From: G051132615 sp051132615
GTDB lineage: Bacteria; Pseudomonadota; Gammaproteobacteria; Burkholderiales; Neisseriaceae
DNA: 64,000 nucleotides
Direction of reading: 5' to 3'
Assembly: GCF_051132615.1 (NCBI RefSeq)
Contig: NZ_CP152375.1
Span: 1,550,001-1,614,000, forward strand
This document shows positions 33,534 to 43,024 of this stretch, piece by piece (position 1 is the stretch's first letter; each line of letters begins with the position of its first letter). The notes below the pieces were generated by a model. That model worked only from the letters and a program-made list of their open reading frames with translations. It was not told where the DNA came from and ran no database searches. The translations under genes were made by a program, and so were the position numbers.

Positions 33534-34259
33534 ATGATCGACAAACGAATTTTTCCGCCATTGCTTGATGAAAATCGGCTGGATTTTCCAGATATTGATG
33601 AGGCAATCACCTATCGGGATGGATTAGTGGCAATTGGGGGAGATTTGTCTTATGAGCGGTTATTGGTGGCGTATTCTTTAGGTATATTTCCTTGGTATAA
33701 TAAAAAAGATCCAATTTGTTGGTGGGCTTTATCACCACGAATGGTCTTGTATCCACAAGAGTTGTATGTCGGTCGCTCTTTAAAAAAGTCTATTCGCTCT
33801 CAAAGTTATTGTGTCAAGGTCAACTGTGCCTTTGAGCAGGTGGTTGCCTGTTGTGCGCAAAAAAAACGAAAAGGGCAAAATGGCACTTGGATTCATGCAG
33901 AGATGGAAGACGCTTATCGGCAGATGTATCTTCATGGTAATGCGCATTCGTTTGAGTATTGGCAAAATGATCAGTTGCTCGGCGGATTATATGGGGTACA
34001 AATAGGACGAGTTTTTTTTGGTGAGTCTATGTTTGCTCTAGTGGATAATGCTTCTAAAATTGCATTTGTTCATGCGGTTGATTTTTTAAGAAATAGTGGT
34101 GTGGCTTTGATTGATTGTCAGATGTATACGGATCATTTAGCCCGTTTTGGTGCAAGTGAAATTGAATTTTCTGTGTTCAAACAGCAACTAGCGATCAATA
34201 GTGTTTTACCATTATTACAGCCAATTACTTCAGGTATTTTGTATGAGAACATTCATTAA
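33534..34259 (+). CDS. aat: Leucyl/phenylalanyl-tRNA-protein transferase
   Basis: A 241-residue enzyme that adds Leu or Phe to N-terminal Arg/Lys residues, marking proteins for ClpAP (N-degron pathway). Motifs: 'FPDIDEAI', 'GLVAIGGDLSYERLLVAYSLGIFPWYN', 'WWALSPRMVL', 'GTWIHAEMEDAY', 'GGLYGVQIGRVFFGESMFA' and 'LIDCQMYTDHLARFGA'. The ATG follows the fur stop directly, so it is probably co-transcribed with fur. Confidence 0.96.
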   Translation: MIDKRIFPPLLDENRLDFPDIDEAITYRDGLVAIGGDLSYERLLVAYSLGIFPWYNKKDPICWWALSPRMVLYPQELYVGRSLKKSIRSQSYCVKVNCAFEQVVACCAQKKRKGQNGTWIHAEMEDAYRQMYLHGNAHSFEYWQNDQLLGGLYGVQIGRVFFGESMFALVDNASKIAFVHAVDFLRNSGVALIDCQMYTDHLARFGASEIEFSVFKQQLAINSVLPLLQPITSGILYENIH

Positions 34260-34301
34260 GAATAGGTAATGTTCTCAAGTTAAGTGAAAAGGAAATGAAA
34301 T

Positions 34302-35123
34302 ATGCAACAACTAAAAGAAACTATAGAATTGGCTTTTGAAGACAGAGCGAATATTACCCCAAGTACGGTTAATCCAACTTTAGCCAGTGCGATTAATACG
34401 GTTCTTAAAGCTTTGGATGACGGTTCATTACGGGTTGCCCAAAAGCAAAATGGTGTATGGGTGGTGAATGAATGGGTGAAAAAAGCCGTTTTATTGTCTT
34501 TTAGGGTACAAGATAATGTATTGATGGATGATGGGGTCAATCGTTATTTTGATAAAGTACCCACTAAATTTGACCAATGGCAATCTGCTGATTTTGCTCA
34601 GGCAGGTTTTAGAGCGGTACCTGGTGCTGTGGTCAGAAAAGGTTCTTATATTGCTAAAAATACAGTTTTGATGCCTTCTTTTGTGAATATTGGTGCTTTT
34701 GTTGATGAAGGAACCATGGTGGATACATGGGCTACCGTGGGCTCGTGTGCGCAAATTGGTAAAAATGTTCATTTGTCTGGTGGTGTGGGGATTGGCGGGG
34801 TTCTAGAACCTTTACAAGCGACACCTACTATTATTGAAGACAATTGTTTTATTGGCGCACGTTCTGAAATTGTTGAAGGTGTGGTCGTTGAAGAGCATAG
34901 TGTCATTTCAATGGGGGTATTCATTGGACAGTCAACCAAAATTTATGACCGAGAAACAGGCGAAATCACTTATGGCCGTGTGCCTGCAGGTTCTGTTGTG
35001 GTCTCTGGCAGTTTACCGTCAAAAGATGGTTCATGTAGTTTATATTGTGCCGTGATTGTGAAAAAAGTGGATGAGAAAACACGTGGTAAGGTAGGGATCA
35101 ACGAGCTGCTGCGCGGTATTTAG
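34302..35123 (+). CDS. dapD: Tetrahydrodipicolinate N-succinyltransferase
   Basis: A 273-residue trimeric left-handed beta-helix enzyme of the lysine/DAP pathway. The N-terminal helical part is followed by hexapeptide repeats ('GSYIAKNTVLMPSFVNIGAFVDEGTMVDTWATVGSCAQIGKNVHLSGGVGIGGVLEP' region) and 'NCFIGARSEIVEGVVVEEHSVISMGVFIGQSTKIYDR'. Intact and of usual length. A terminator follows. Confidence 0.96.
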   Translation: MQQLKETIELAFEDRANITPSTVNPTLASAINTVLKALDDGSLRVAQKQNGVWVVNEWVKKAVLLSFRVQDNVLMDDGVNRYFDKVPTKFDQWQSADFAQAGFRAVPGAVVRKGSYIAKNTVLMPSFVNIGAFVDEGTMVDTWATVGSCAQIGKNVHLSGGVGIGGVLEPLQATPTIIEDNCFIGARSEIVEGVVVEEHSVISMGVFIGQSTKIYDRETGEITYGRVPAGSVVVSGSLPSKDGSCSLYCAVIVKKVDEKTRGKVGINELLRGI

Positions 35124-35141
35124 TTTTTTGACTTTTATCAT

Positions 35142-35172
35142 AAAAAGCAGCCTTAAATTAGGCTGCTTTTTA
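35142..35172 (+). terminator. Terminator after dapD
   Basis: AAAAAGCAGCC/GGCTGCTTTTT stem with an 8-base loop. Confidence 0.85.
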
Positions 35173-35215
35173 TTGTCTGATTACAATTTAAGTTTAGAGT
35201 GAACGAGAAGTTGAT

Positions 35216-36127
35216 ATGTTTAGTGGTTTATGGGATTTGTTGTTGATATTGGCGCCTTTATTTATTGGCTATCTATTTCAGGTTAGACGTGTATGGATGC
35301 ATCGGATCGTTGATAAGCTATTGAGTTTTCTTGTCTATTTTATTTTGTTTTTGATGGGGCTGGGGTTGGCACAGGTACCTGATTTAGCAAAAAAATTAAG
35401 CACAATTGTGGGGTATGTCGTTTGTTTTGTGTTGGTCATTAATTTGAGTAATATCTTGGTTTTGTCTTTATACGATAAAAAAATTGGCCCCATTAAACAA
35501 AACGGCGCACAAGGGCAATCTACATCGATATGGCGTATGATTTTGTCTTCATCTCAATTGGTTTTGATTGTTTTGTTGGGTTTTTTACTTGGCATGTTTG
35601 TGCCACAAAAATGGTTACCAGATCATCACAATAGCACTTATGTATTGATGCTTTTACTCTTTTTTGTGGGCGTACAATTGCGTAATAATGGTATTCCTTT
35701 AAGGAGTGCGTTATTGAACAAAAAGGGCACAATGACTGCTTGTTGGTTTATGCTCAGTTCTTTATTAGGCGGTATGATTGCTGCTTTAATTTTGGGTTTG
35801 CCTATCAAACAAGGATTGGCGATTGCTTCTGGTTTTGGTTGGTATAGTCTTTCTGGTATTGTGATCCAAAATGCTTTTGGGCCAGTGTTGGGCAGTGTAG
35901 CCTTTTTTAATGATTTAATCAGAGAGTTTTTTGCTTTGGCTTTTATTCCAATCCTTATGGTGAAAAGGCCTTGTGCCGCTATTGGCATTGGCGGAGCAAC
36001 ATCATTGGATTTTACTTTACCTGTTATTCAACGCTCAGGTGGTATGGCTGTCGTACCAATTGCCATTAGTTTTGGGTTGATTGTGAATATCTGTTCACCC
36101 ATTTTGATGATTTTGTTTACGCAATAA
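35216..36127 (+). CDS. Lysine exporter LysO-like (DUF340)
   Basis: A 303-residue membrane protein with about eight hydrophobic segments. The N-terminal part resembles a Lys_export domain and the C-terminal half shows the DUF340 pattern 'GFGWYSLSGIVIQNAFGPVLGSVAFFNDLIREFFALAFIPIL'. E. coli LysO (YbjE) exports lysine. Placement right after dapD fits lysine homeostasis. No lysine riboswitch is evident in the 90-bp leader. Confidence 0.88.
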   Translation: MFSGLWDLLLILAPLFIGYLFQVRRVWMHRIVDKLLSFLVYFILFLMGLGLAQVPDLAKKLSTIVGYVVCFVLVINLSNILVLSLYDKKIGPIKQNGAQGQSTSIWRMILSSSQLVLIVLLGFLLGMFVPQKWLPDHHNSTYVLMLLLFFVGVQLRNNGIPLRSALLNKKGTMTACWFMLSSLLGGMIAALILGLPIKQGLAIASGFGWYSLSGIVIQNAFGPVLGSVAFFNDLIREFFALAFIPILMVKRPCAAIGIGGATSLDFTLPVIQRSGGMAVVPIAISFGLIVNICSPILMILFTQ

Positions 36128-36140
36128 GTTGTAAAAAATA

Positions 36141-36181
36141 AAAAGCCTGATAAGTATGTACACGCTTATCAGGCTTTTTAT
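36141..36181. terminator. Terminator between lysO and the PilZ-like gene
   Basis: AAAAGCCTGATAAG/CTTATCAGGCTTTTT arms around a 12-base loop between two convergent genes; usable on both strands. Confidence 0.85.
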
Positions 36182-36192
36182 TGAAAAGAGTT

Positions 36193-37716
36193 TTATAAAT
36201 CAGCACTGTCCAGGAATTCAACAAACTGATAAAAAGGCGTTTGTAGGGTTAAACGCGATAATCTGACTAAGCGTTCATTACCTTCTGTATCTTTAATTTT
36301 AAATTCTCTTAGACGACTAAAGACACGGCCTGTTAACACCAATGAAGGGCCTTTACCTAATTTAGGTTGGGCAGGTAGTTGCAAGGCCGGCATATAGTAA
36401 GAATTCCCTTTGCCAATGACAGGCATGACTTCAACTGCTTTGGCTTCATAAGTAAAGTGCTCAATACCACAGTCAATGGTTTCTGCGTCTGCTTCAATCA
36501 TCAACCAGCGAATAACACCTAAGCTCCAGTTTGGGTCTGATTCTGCTCGGGTAACGACAATTTCCCCAATTTGCATACAAGCGCCTTGTGGGTCGCCACT
36601 GATTTTATAGCCTGTGTTGCTGATGTCTGTTCGGGTCATGAGTGCTGGGTGGGTAGCAAAGCGCCCGCCAACTAATACATCACCTGGATGCCAATCTCGA
36701 TTGTTTAGCAGCTCCCATACAGAACCGATTCTGCTTTGTAACCAAACAGGATCTTGCGTTTTGGTTCTTGAAGTACGGCGATGTGCTGTGTATGACCACT
36801 CTAAAACAATCAGTCTCATTAAGACAACATCGTCTGCAAATGCTTTACCTAGATTATCTTGTTCTTCAATGGTGTTATTGAAGTTGTCTATGATGACTTG
36901 GCAGTCAACTTTGCGCCAGTTTGCTTTGTCGTTGATTGGGGCTTTAGAGAAGAATCTAGGGGCAAAATCAGTTGTTCTATCAAAGTAAAAACCTGCTGGA
37001 TTTTTTTGTACCAAGCCTTCTATGGGCAATATTTTTACTTTAGGCGCAAATTGGAATAGCTGTGTGTATAACCAATCAAAAGCAGAGGCATTCATTCTAC
37101 TTTGTGGAATCATCCCCAATAAAATAATATGGGTATAAAGTACTTCTAATGGTGGATAGTTTTTATGGGTTTTGGTTTGTAATTTTTCGTGTTCTATATA
37201 GGTAAAGATATTATGGCACAGTAACCACACATTTTTAGGGAAAACGACATGGTACTTGCCTGACAAAATCAGCACTTCTTTTGCCGCTTGTAAAGTTTGC
37301 GCCAAAATTTCGACTTTGTTTTGTTCTCTATTCAGTAAAGGTGGCTTTTTGATACGCTGAGCCAGACAAATCCTTAAGCCTTGAAACAAAGTTGCATACA
37401 AAGCCACCATTGTGGTGACTGCTTTTCGGGTGATTTCGTGACCTAAGCCTTCTTGACGCTCAAGTTCCATTTCTAAACTTGGTAGAATCAGTTTGACTTT
37501 TTGCAGATACTGGATCAATGCTTTGTGCCTTTGGGCAACATCCATTTCAATCCGATTAAAATTATTCATGGATTGTAATAAACGCTCAGCACACACCTGT
37601 GCCTTCCCTTGAGATAAACCATCTAGCCAGTCTTGATAGTTTTCTATCTTAGGCTCAACAGCTTTTGCATTCAAGTCACAGTTATATCTCAAAAATAGGT
37701 AATTATCCACAAACAA
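36193..37716 (-). CDS. Large protein with possible C-terminal PilZ domain
   Basis: A 507-residue protein. The first 280 residues are mostly helical and not recognised. A region about 300-400 has an arginine cluster 'HRRTSR' followed by 'TDISNTGYKISG', similar in type to the RxxxR and D/N-x-S-x-x-G motifs that bind cyclic di-GMP in PilZ proteins, though the spacing between them is unusually long. The likely role is c-di-GMP reception, but this is an inference from two short motifs. Monocistronic. Confidence 0.55.
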   Translation of the reverse strand: MFVDNYLFLRYNCDLNAKAVEPKIENYQDWLDGLSQGKAQVCAERLLQSMNNFNRIEMDVAQRHKALIQYLQKVKLILPSLEMELERQEGLGHEITRKAVTTMVALYATLFQGLRICLAQRIKKPPLLNREQNKVEILAQTLQAAKEVLILSGKYHVVFPKNVWLLCHNIFTYIEHEKLQTKTHKNYPPLEVLYTHIILLGMIPQSRMNASAFDWLYTQLFQFAPKVKILPIEGLVQKNPAGFYFDRTTDFAPRFFSKAPINDKANWRKVDCQVIIDNFNNTIEEQDNLGKAFADDVVLMRLIVLEWSYTAHRRTSRTKTQDPVWLQSRIGSVWELLNNRDWHPGDVLVGGRFATHPALMTRTDISNTGYKISGDPQGACMQIGEIVVTRAESDPNWSLGVIRWLMIEADAETIDCGIEHFTYEAKAVEVMPVIGKGNSYYMPALQLPAQPKLGKGPSLVLTGRVFSRLREFKIKDTEGNERLVRLSRLTLQTPFYQFVEFLDSADL

Positions 37717-37947
37717 TATCTCATTAAATAATAGGGTGCATCAGGTGAAGCTTTGTCATTTTGTCTACCAGTGATGTTTTTGTTGCTTGACTTATGAATG
37801 GTACAATGACACATGACAAGAATACCATTTTATATGGTAACCTTTCAATTATAACTTATTTTAATTTGAACCAAAATAATTCAACATGTCATTCTGATTA
37901 GATGTACAATAAAACCACAATTATGTGTGATAAATGTACAATTTCTT

Positions 37948-38508
37948 ATGGCCCATCCTAAATTGTTAACCAATTTCTTACCGTACACCTTCGCTAATGG
38001 TGTGACGATTCGTCGTTTTGCTAAGGCGTGCCCGAAATGTGGTCAGGTACTTGAATCAGCTAATATGAGGGGGATCGCTGCTGGTGTAGAAGAACATCTT
38101 TATATCGCTGCTCATGCCCGTTGTACCCATTGTCATTGTATATTTTCTATATGCTGTGTTGTGACAGATACCAAACAGGTGGTTAAAGTCCCTTTGCCTA
38201 TTACCATGATGAAATGGTGGATTAGGCGTACTTTGCGGAAAAGAGCATTGGGGTTATTACACAATAAAAAGTTGCCAGCGACCTTACAGCCTTCTGTTGC
38301 GGTGGAGCCAGAAGTGGTTTCTTTGTCTTTAAAAGATGTGACTGTCTCTGAAGATATCATTGGTAAACTTGGTGATATTGATATTTTTGAGTGGATTGAG
38401 TATAAACAAAACCGTTATTATTTTGAACGTACCAGTACAGAAGAGGGAAGCATCCATTTAATTGATGGAGAGCAACTTTTCTGCCATAAGTTGATCTATA
38501 AAATTTGA
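37948..38508 (+). CDS. Hypothetical zinc-ribbon protein
   Basis: About 186 residues. Two CxxC knuckles, 'CPKCG' (about residue 29) and 'CTHC' (about 64), suggest one zinc-binding site; 'CIFSICC' follows. The rest is basic in the middle and acidic at the end. I do not recognise a named family. The start is uncertain: ATG at 37948 or in-frame GTG at 37927, neither with a strong ribosome site. Confidence 0.6.
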   Translation: MAHPKLLTNFLPYTFANGVTIRRFAKACPKCGQVLESANMRGIAAGVEEHLYIAAHARCTHCHCIFSICCVVTDTKQVVKVPLPITMMKWWIRRTLRKRALGLLHNKKLPATLQPSVAVEPEVVSLSLKDVTVSEDIIGKLGDIDIFEWIEYKQNRYYFERTSTEEGSIHLIDGEQLFCHKLIYKI

Positions 38509-38635
38509 ATAAATGTTTAGATTGTTGTATGTACAAAATACAACAGTTTGGTTAATGTTTTTGTTTGTTTTCGGTCAATATCTTTAATATAGGGTTAATA
38601 CGAGCGAGCATATGTGGTTCATAAAGTGGTTTTAA

Positions 38636-39325
38636 ATGCAATTATTTCGTTATCTCCAATCTCAGGGGCTTGGCAGTAAAAAACAGTGTTTAGCCTATAT
38701 CGCACAACAAGCTGTGTGTGTGAACCAAAAGGTTTTATGTGATCCAAAAGCAGAAGTGATTTCTGAAGAAGTTGAACATTTATCTTTATTTGATGAGCTG
38801 GTTCTTCATGTACCATTGCCCTATTTTTATTTTGTTTTGCATAAGCCAGCTTATTATGAAACATCACATAATCCGTCTGTTTATCCCAGTGTGTTTAGTT
38901 TGTTTCCTGACAATATCCGTGCATTGAAACCTCAGGCAGTTGGGCGTTTAGATGCCGATACAACGGGGTTATTGTTGATCACCAATGATGGGCAATTTAA
39001 CCATGACATGACCTCTCCTAAAGGACATGTCAGTAAAGTGTATGAAGTGACTTTAAAACATCCTGCTGATGATTTGTTCTGCGATAAATTGCGTCAGGGG
39101 GTGTTGCTAAAAGATGAAACACAGTTAACGGTGGCAAAGCAGGCTTTTTTGATTCATGAGCGATTATTGTCATTAGAAATACAAGAAGGTAAGTATCATC
39201 AGGTTAAGAGAATGGTTGCTGCTGCTTCTAATAGAGTAGAAAAACTGCATAGAACCCAATTTGGCTCGTACTCATTGAATGGCTTACCAGAAGGAAAATG
39301 GCTTCAAGTATCAAAAAGAGAATAA
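38636..39325 (+). CDS. rsuA: 16S rRNA pseudouridine synthase RsuA family
   Basis: A 229-residue enzyme with an N-terminal S4-like RNA-binding domain ('MQLFRYLQSQGLGSKKQC..YI.QQAVCVNQKVLCDP') and the pseudouridine synthase core with catalytic Asp in 'GRLDADTTGLLLITNDG'. Also 'HKPAYYETS' and 'QEGKYHQVKRMVAAASNRVEKLHR', which favour RsuA (16S position 516) over RluB/E/F. Monocistronic as far as seen. Confidence 0.9.
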   Translation: MQLFRYLQSQGLGSKKQCLAYIAQQAVCVNQKVLCDPKAEVISEEVEHLSLFDELVLHVPLPYFYFVLHKPAYYETSHNPSVYPSVFSLFPDNIRALKPQAVGRLDADTTGLLLITNDGQFNHDMTSPKGHVSKVYEVTLKHPADDLFCDKLRQGVLLKDETQLTVAKQAFLIHERLLSLEIQEGKYHQVKRMVAAASNRVEKLHRTQFGSYSLNGLPEGKWLQVSKRE

Positions 39326-39337
39326 TATATATGTTGC

Positions 39338-39553
39338 TTATTTTTGATAAGGGTTGTGTAAGCTTTTGACCATATCTTCTAGATACATTTTAATTTGTTG
39401 ATCATTACACCCCATAAGTAAAGCATCTTCATAAGCGTCTTGCAGCATTTGCCACAATTCGTCCATATTTTGGGACATGACTTTTACTTTTTCTGTACAA
39501 GATAAATTATTTCCTTGATCATCGTGCCAAATGGGCATTTTCGGCTTTTGCAT
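39338..39553 (-). CDS. Small conserved-looking hypothetical protein
   Basis: A 71-residue acidic helical protein with no signal or membrane segment. Its composition ('QNMDELWQMLQDAYEDALLMGCNDQQIKMYLEDMVKSL') is regular and codon use is like neighbours, so it is probably real. It lies downstream of the NlpC/P60 gene on the same strand. Function not known. Confidence 0.5.
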   Translation of the reverse strand: MQKPKMPIWHDDQGNNLSCTEKVKVMSQNMDELWQMLQDAYEDALLMGCNDQQIKMYLEDMVKSLHNPYQK

Positions 39554-39617
39554 ACGTTTTCCTGACTATCTTTTTATCTATATTGTAGGCTGATCTTCAG
39601 CCTACTTTGAAGATTCT

Positions 39618-40412
39618 TTAAGATTTTTTCTTATTTTTGGTTTTGTCTGTACTTTTTTTCGTGGTTGTTGCTTTTTTAGTTTCAGTCTTTTTAGTTTCTT
39701 TTTTCTTGTTATTTTTGGTTTCTACTTTTTTAGCAGATGATTTTTTATTGTCTGTTTTTTGGGGCTGTTTGGGTTTGACCGCATCTGTTTTCTTTTTGGG
39801 TTCAGATGATGGTGTGGCTTTTTTAGTCTGGGTATTGGTTGAAGTATTCAGAGGCTTACTTTCAGCTGTAACGAAACTGGCCGCTTTACCACTACTTGAA
39901 TCGACACGGCGCGCACCGTTATAACGCGCATTCCAGTATTTGTTTGTCATTAGAGCTACTTCCACGGTTTTTCCTGTCCGAGGGGCATGCATAAATTTAT
40001 TGTTGCCGATATACAGACCAACATGTGAATTAGCAAAGCCTCGAGTATTAAAAAAAACCAAATCACCAGGCTTTAATTCACTGCGCTCAATGGATTGTCC
40101 TGTCTTTGCCATTTGTGCTGCTGTTCGAGGTAAGGTTACTTTAACCGATTGTTTGAATACATATTGAATGAAACCACTACAATCTAGCCCTTTTGGGGTA
40201 GAGCCACCAAAGACGTAAGGCACACCCAATAACCCCATGGCGTTCATGATGACATCGCCAGCTTGTTTTTTATTGGTTTCTATTTTTTCTTCGTCTATTC
40301 TTTGTTTGTTGGTTTTTACAATAATAATGTCGTCTAATTCATCTGCTTGCGCAACATAGCTAAATGAACAACTTAGACTCAACATCAGGCACAATTGCCA
40401 TATTTTTTTCAT
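39618..40412 (-). CDS. NlpC/P60 (C40) peptidoglycan hydrolase with Lys-rich tail
   Basis: A 264-residue exported hydrolase. Signal peptide ends near 'YVAQADE'. The NlpC/P60 domain (about 50-165) has catalytic Cys in 'GLDCSGF' and His in 'SHVGLYIGNNKFMHAP'. The last 80 residues are an unusually Lys/Thr-rich low-complexity tail, perhaps for binding anionic wall polymers or DNA. The ATG at 40412 is chosen because AAGGAG lies 10 bases upstream; a TTG 9 bases earlier is too close to it. Confidence 0.9.
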   Translation of the reverse strand: MKKIWQLCLMLSLSCSFSYVAQADELDDIIIVKTNKQRIDEEKIETNKKQAGDVIMNAMGLLGVPYVFGGSTPKGLDCSGFIQYVFKQSVKVTLPRTAAQMAKTGQSIERSELKPGDLVFFNTRGFANSHVGLYIGNNKFMHAPRTGKTVEVALMTNKYWNARYNGARRVDSSSGKAASFVTAESKPLNTSTNTQTKKATPSSEPKKKTDAVKPKQPQKTDNKKSSAKKVETKNNKKKETKKTETKKATTTKKSTDKTKNKKKS

Positions 40413-40508
40413 GTAACTCAAACTCCTTATCCTTGTTGATATTTATTGCTCAGCAAGGGTATGTTATTCTGCAATCTAATTCATTATGCTTTTCGAAAGC
40501 GTGTATAC

Positions 40509-42179
40509 ATGTTCAGATATACTTTTGTTGCTTTACGTGATTTACCCCGAATGCGCGAAATTGCCACTGTATTGGCCAAATATGGCCTAGGTGGCTTTAT
40601 GCAACGCATTAAACTATTTGGGCGTTTAAGTGCACGCAGTAAGGCAAACGAAATTCAAAAAGCACGTTATATTCCCATACAAAAGCGCTTTCGTTTGGCA
40701 TTTGAAGAGCTAGGCCCAACTTATGTCAAACTAGGGCAGATTTTATCTACCCGTATCGATATTTTTCCTCCTGAGTGGATTAATGAGTTTTCGCAATTGC
40801 AAAATAATGTAAAACCCGTCAATCAGGATGAAATTGTTGCTTTAATTGAGCAATCTCTTAATCAGCCATTAGAGGCTCTATTTAGAGAATTTGACCCTAT
40901 TCCTATTGGCAGTGCTTCCATTGCTCAAGTACACAGGGCAGTGCTACACAGTGGTCGGGAAGTGGCCGTGAAGGTTAAACGACCCAATATTGATGAAAAA
41001 GTTCAGGCTGACCTGCGCATCTTAACTCGTGTTGTGACACTGATTGAGTCAGAGTTGCCTGAAATACGTCGTTATCAACCAAAACAAATGTTTATTTATT
41101 TTACCAGAAGCTTGAAGCAAGAGCTTGATTTAAATAATGAATTGCAGCTTTTGCAACGCTTTAGGCAAGACTTCATCAATAATCCTGAAGTAACTGTCCC
41201 CGAAGTATACCCTGAATACAGCAATGAACAAATACTGGTACAGGATTTTGTGCATGGGTGTTTGTTAAAAGATGTTAACGATTTGGGGTTGACCAAGCTC
41301 CAAAAACAAACAGTTGCCCAAAATGTAGCAGATGCCATTTTGAGTATGATTTTGATTCATGGTGTTTTCCATGCAGATCCGCATCCGGGTAATATTTTTG
41401 TGGATAGCTGTGGTGAAATCACCTTTATTGACTTTGGGTTAGTTGGGCGGTTAACGGCGAAAAGGAAGGAAGAAATTATTGGCCTGATTCAGGCTTTGAT
41501 TGAACATGATCAATTCAGTATGCAATTGATTCTCAGTAGTTGGGCTCAGGGCAGTATCCCAAATGAAGAGCGCTTAGGAGAGGATGTGATGGATATTATG
41601 CTCAATTATGAGCATGTATCTTTAAAAAATTTAAAAATCAGTGAAGTCATTAATGATATTACTTCTTTGGTCAGAGAACATCAGTTAACACTGCCCGCAG
41701 ATTTGGTGATGTTGTTTAAGACCTTGATTATGTTAGAGTCTGTAGTTAGGGCATTAGATGAGGATTTTGAATTATTAGAGCATACGAAGCCACTGGTGGT
41801 GAACATTCTAAAAGAGCGTCATTCTCCTTCTCAATTGTGGCGAAAAGGTAAGGCTCAAGGGAATCTTTTAAAACGGGTGCTATCTGATTTTCCGTTAAAT
41901 GCTTTATATCTGGGTAAGCATTTACGCAGTGGTCGATTTAATATCAATTTAGATTTAAAACGTCTGGATGATTTTGGTAATCAATTGGATAAAACATCCA
42001 ATCGTTTGACCATGGGGATTGTGACAGGCTCTTTAATTATTGGCTCATCGATTGTGATGACGGTTGATACGGGGCCAAAAATATTTGGTTTGTCTTTGTT
42101 TGGTTTTATTGGTTATTCCATTGCTTTTTGTAACAGCCTTTGGTTAATTTGGGCCATTTGGCGTTCAGGTAAACACTGA
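40509..42179 (+). CDS. ubiB: UbiB/ABC1-family atypical kinase
   Basis: About 556 residues. The protein-kinase-like family needed for ubiquinone synthesis; it sits at the inner membrane. Motifs: 'TYVKLGQILSTR' (KxGQ), 'IPIGSASIAQVH' (Ala-rich loop), 'EVAVKVKRP', 'HADPHPGNIFV' and 'FIDFGLVGRL'. Two C-terminal hydrophobic segments anchor it. An in-frame start 63 bases upstream exists; the ATG at 40509 gives the usual N-terminus. Confidence 0.92.
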   Translation: MFRYTFVALRDLPRMREIATVLAKYGLGGFMQRIKLFGRLSARSKANEIQKARYIPIQKRFRLAFEELGPTYVKLGQILSTRIDIFPPEWINEFSQLQNNVKPVNQDEIVALIEQSLNQPLEALFREFDPIPIGSASIAQVHRAVLHSGREVAVKVKRPNIDEKVQADLRILTRVVTLIESELPEIRRYQPKQMFIYFTRSLKQELDLNNELQLLQRFRQDFINNPEVTVPEVYPEYSNEQILVQDFVHGCLLKDVNDLGLTKLQKQTVAQNVADAILSMILIHGVFHADPHPGNIFVDSCGEITFIDFGLVGRLTAKRKEEIIGLIQALIEHDQFSMQLILSSWAQGSIPNEERLGEDVMDIMLNYEHVSLKNLKISEVINDITSLVREHQLTLPADLVMLFKTLIMLESVVRALDEDFELLEHTKPLVVNILKERHSPSQLWRKGKAQGNLLKRVLSDFPLNALYLGKHLRSGRFNINLDLKRLDDFGNQLDKTSNRLTMGIVTGSLIIGSSIVMTVDTGPKIFGLSLFGFIGYSIAFCNSLWLIWAIWRSGKH

Positions 42180-42236
42180 ATGTATATGGTTCAATAAATG
42201 AATGAATATGATATTAATTAGAGGAAAAGAGTCATC

Positions 42237-42977
42237 ATGAAACGGAAAATTAGCCGATGGTTTATTTTGCTTATCAATATTTTTTTGCTTGCTTCTCCGG
42301 CTTTCTCATATGAAATTATTCAGTTTTATCATCGAGTTGTTGAAGATGTTTTGCCCAATGTGCAAGCATTATTACAAGCAGGCGAAAGTGCCACAACCAT
42401 TGATAATAAGCTTATTTTAAATGTGTCATCTGAGCGGGCTAAGGTGCTTGTGCCCTTAATCCAAAGTTTGGATCAAAAACAAGAATCTTTGATTATTGAA
42501 GTTGAACAAGGTGCTAATCGACGCGGGCAAAATAGTGCTTTAGGGGCACAAGTGCGAATTGATGGCGTGGATATTCAGAATACAAAAGTTGATGTGAATG
42601 GACGCATTATTGTAGATGGTTATGCGAACCGTACCAATAGCCAAAATAACAGTCAGCAAACTTTACGTTTATTGTCTGGTACAGAAGGTTATATTGAACT
42701 GAATCCTCGGCAATATAAAGAGGGCAGTTTACGACATCAAATCGGGTTCAGTGTTCGCCCAAGAGTGGTTGGTCAAAATGTGGTGATCGACTTACTGGCC
42801 CAAAATCAAGGGCAGAGAGTTGCTTCTACCATTGAGGGGCAATTAGGTCAGTGGATTGATGTAGCGGGTATTGATCAGTCTGGAACAGAAGATAAAGTGG
42901 TGCTGTTTGGTTATGGGCAACGTCATCAAACGGTGTCTTCTCAGGTGAGAATCAGAATTACGCGTGCACCTAATTAA
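42237..42977 (+). CDS. Exported protein with secretin N-domain (NolW-like)
   Basis: A 246-residue protein with signal peptide ending near 'PAFSYE'. The segment 'HRVVEDVLPNVQALLQAGESATTIDNKLILNVSSERAKVLVPLIQSLDQKQESLIIEVEQG' matches the NolW/N1-type domain of secretins. The C-terminal part ends with beta-rich repeats but no secretin pore. It may assist another secretion or pilus machine in the periplasm. Role unknown. Confidence 0.7.
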   Translation: MKRKISRWFILLINIFLLASPAFSYEIIQFYHRVVEDVLPNVQALLQAGESATTIDNKLILNVSSERAKVLVPLIQSLDQKQESLIIEVEQGANRRGQNSALGAQVRIDGVDIQNTKVDVNGRIIVDGYANRTNSQNNSQQTLRLLSGTEGYIELNPRQYKEGSLRHQIGFSVRPRVVGQNVVIDLLAQNQGQRVASTIEGQLGQWIDVAGIDQSGTEDKVVLFGYGQRHQTVSSQVRIRITRAPN

Positions 42978-43024
42978 TGTACACTTAAGTTTTTGTTCAC
43001 TGGGTTTAAAAAGGGTTTTAAAAA

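Noticed and set aside
36614..36988. 124-codon plus-strand ORF inside the PilZ-like gene
   Set aside because: It is a shadow of the 507-residue minus-strand gene and has no ribosome site or family resemblance.
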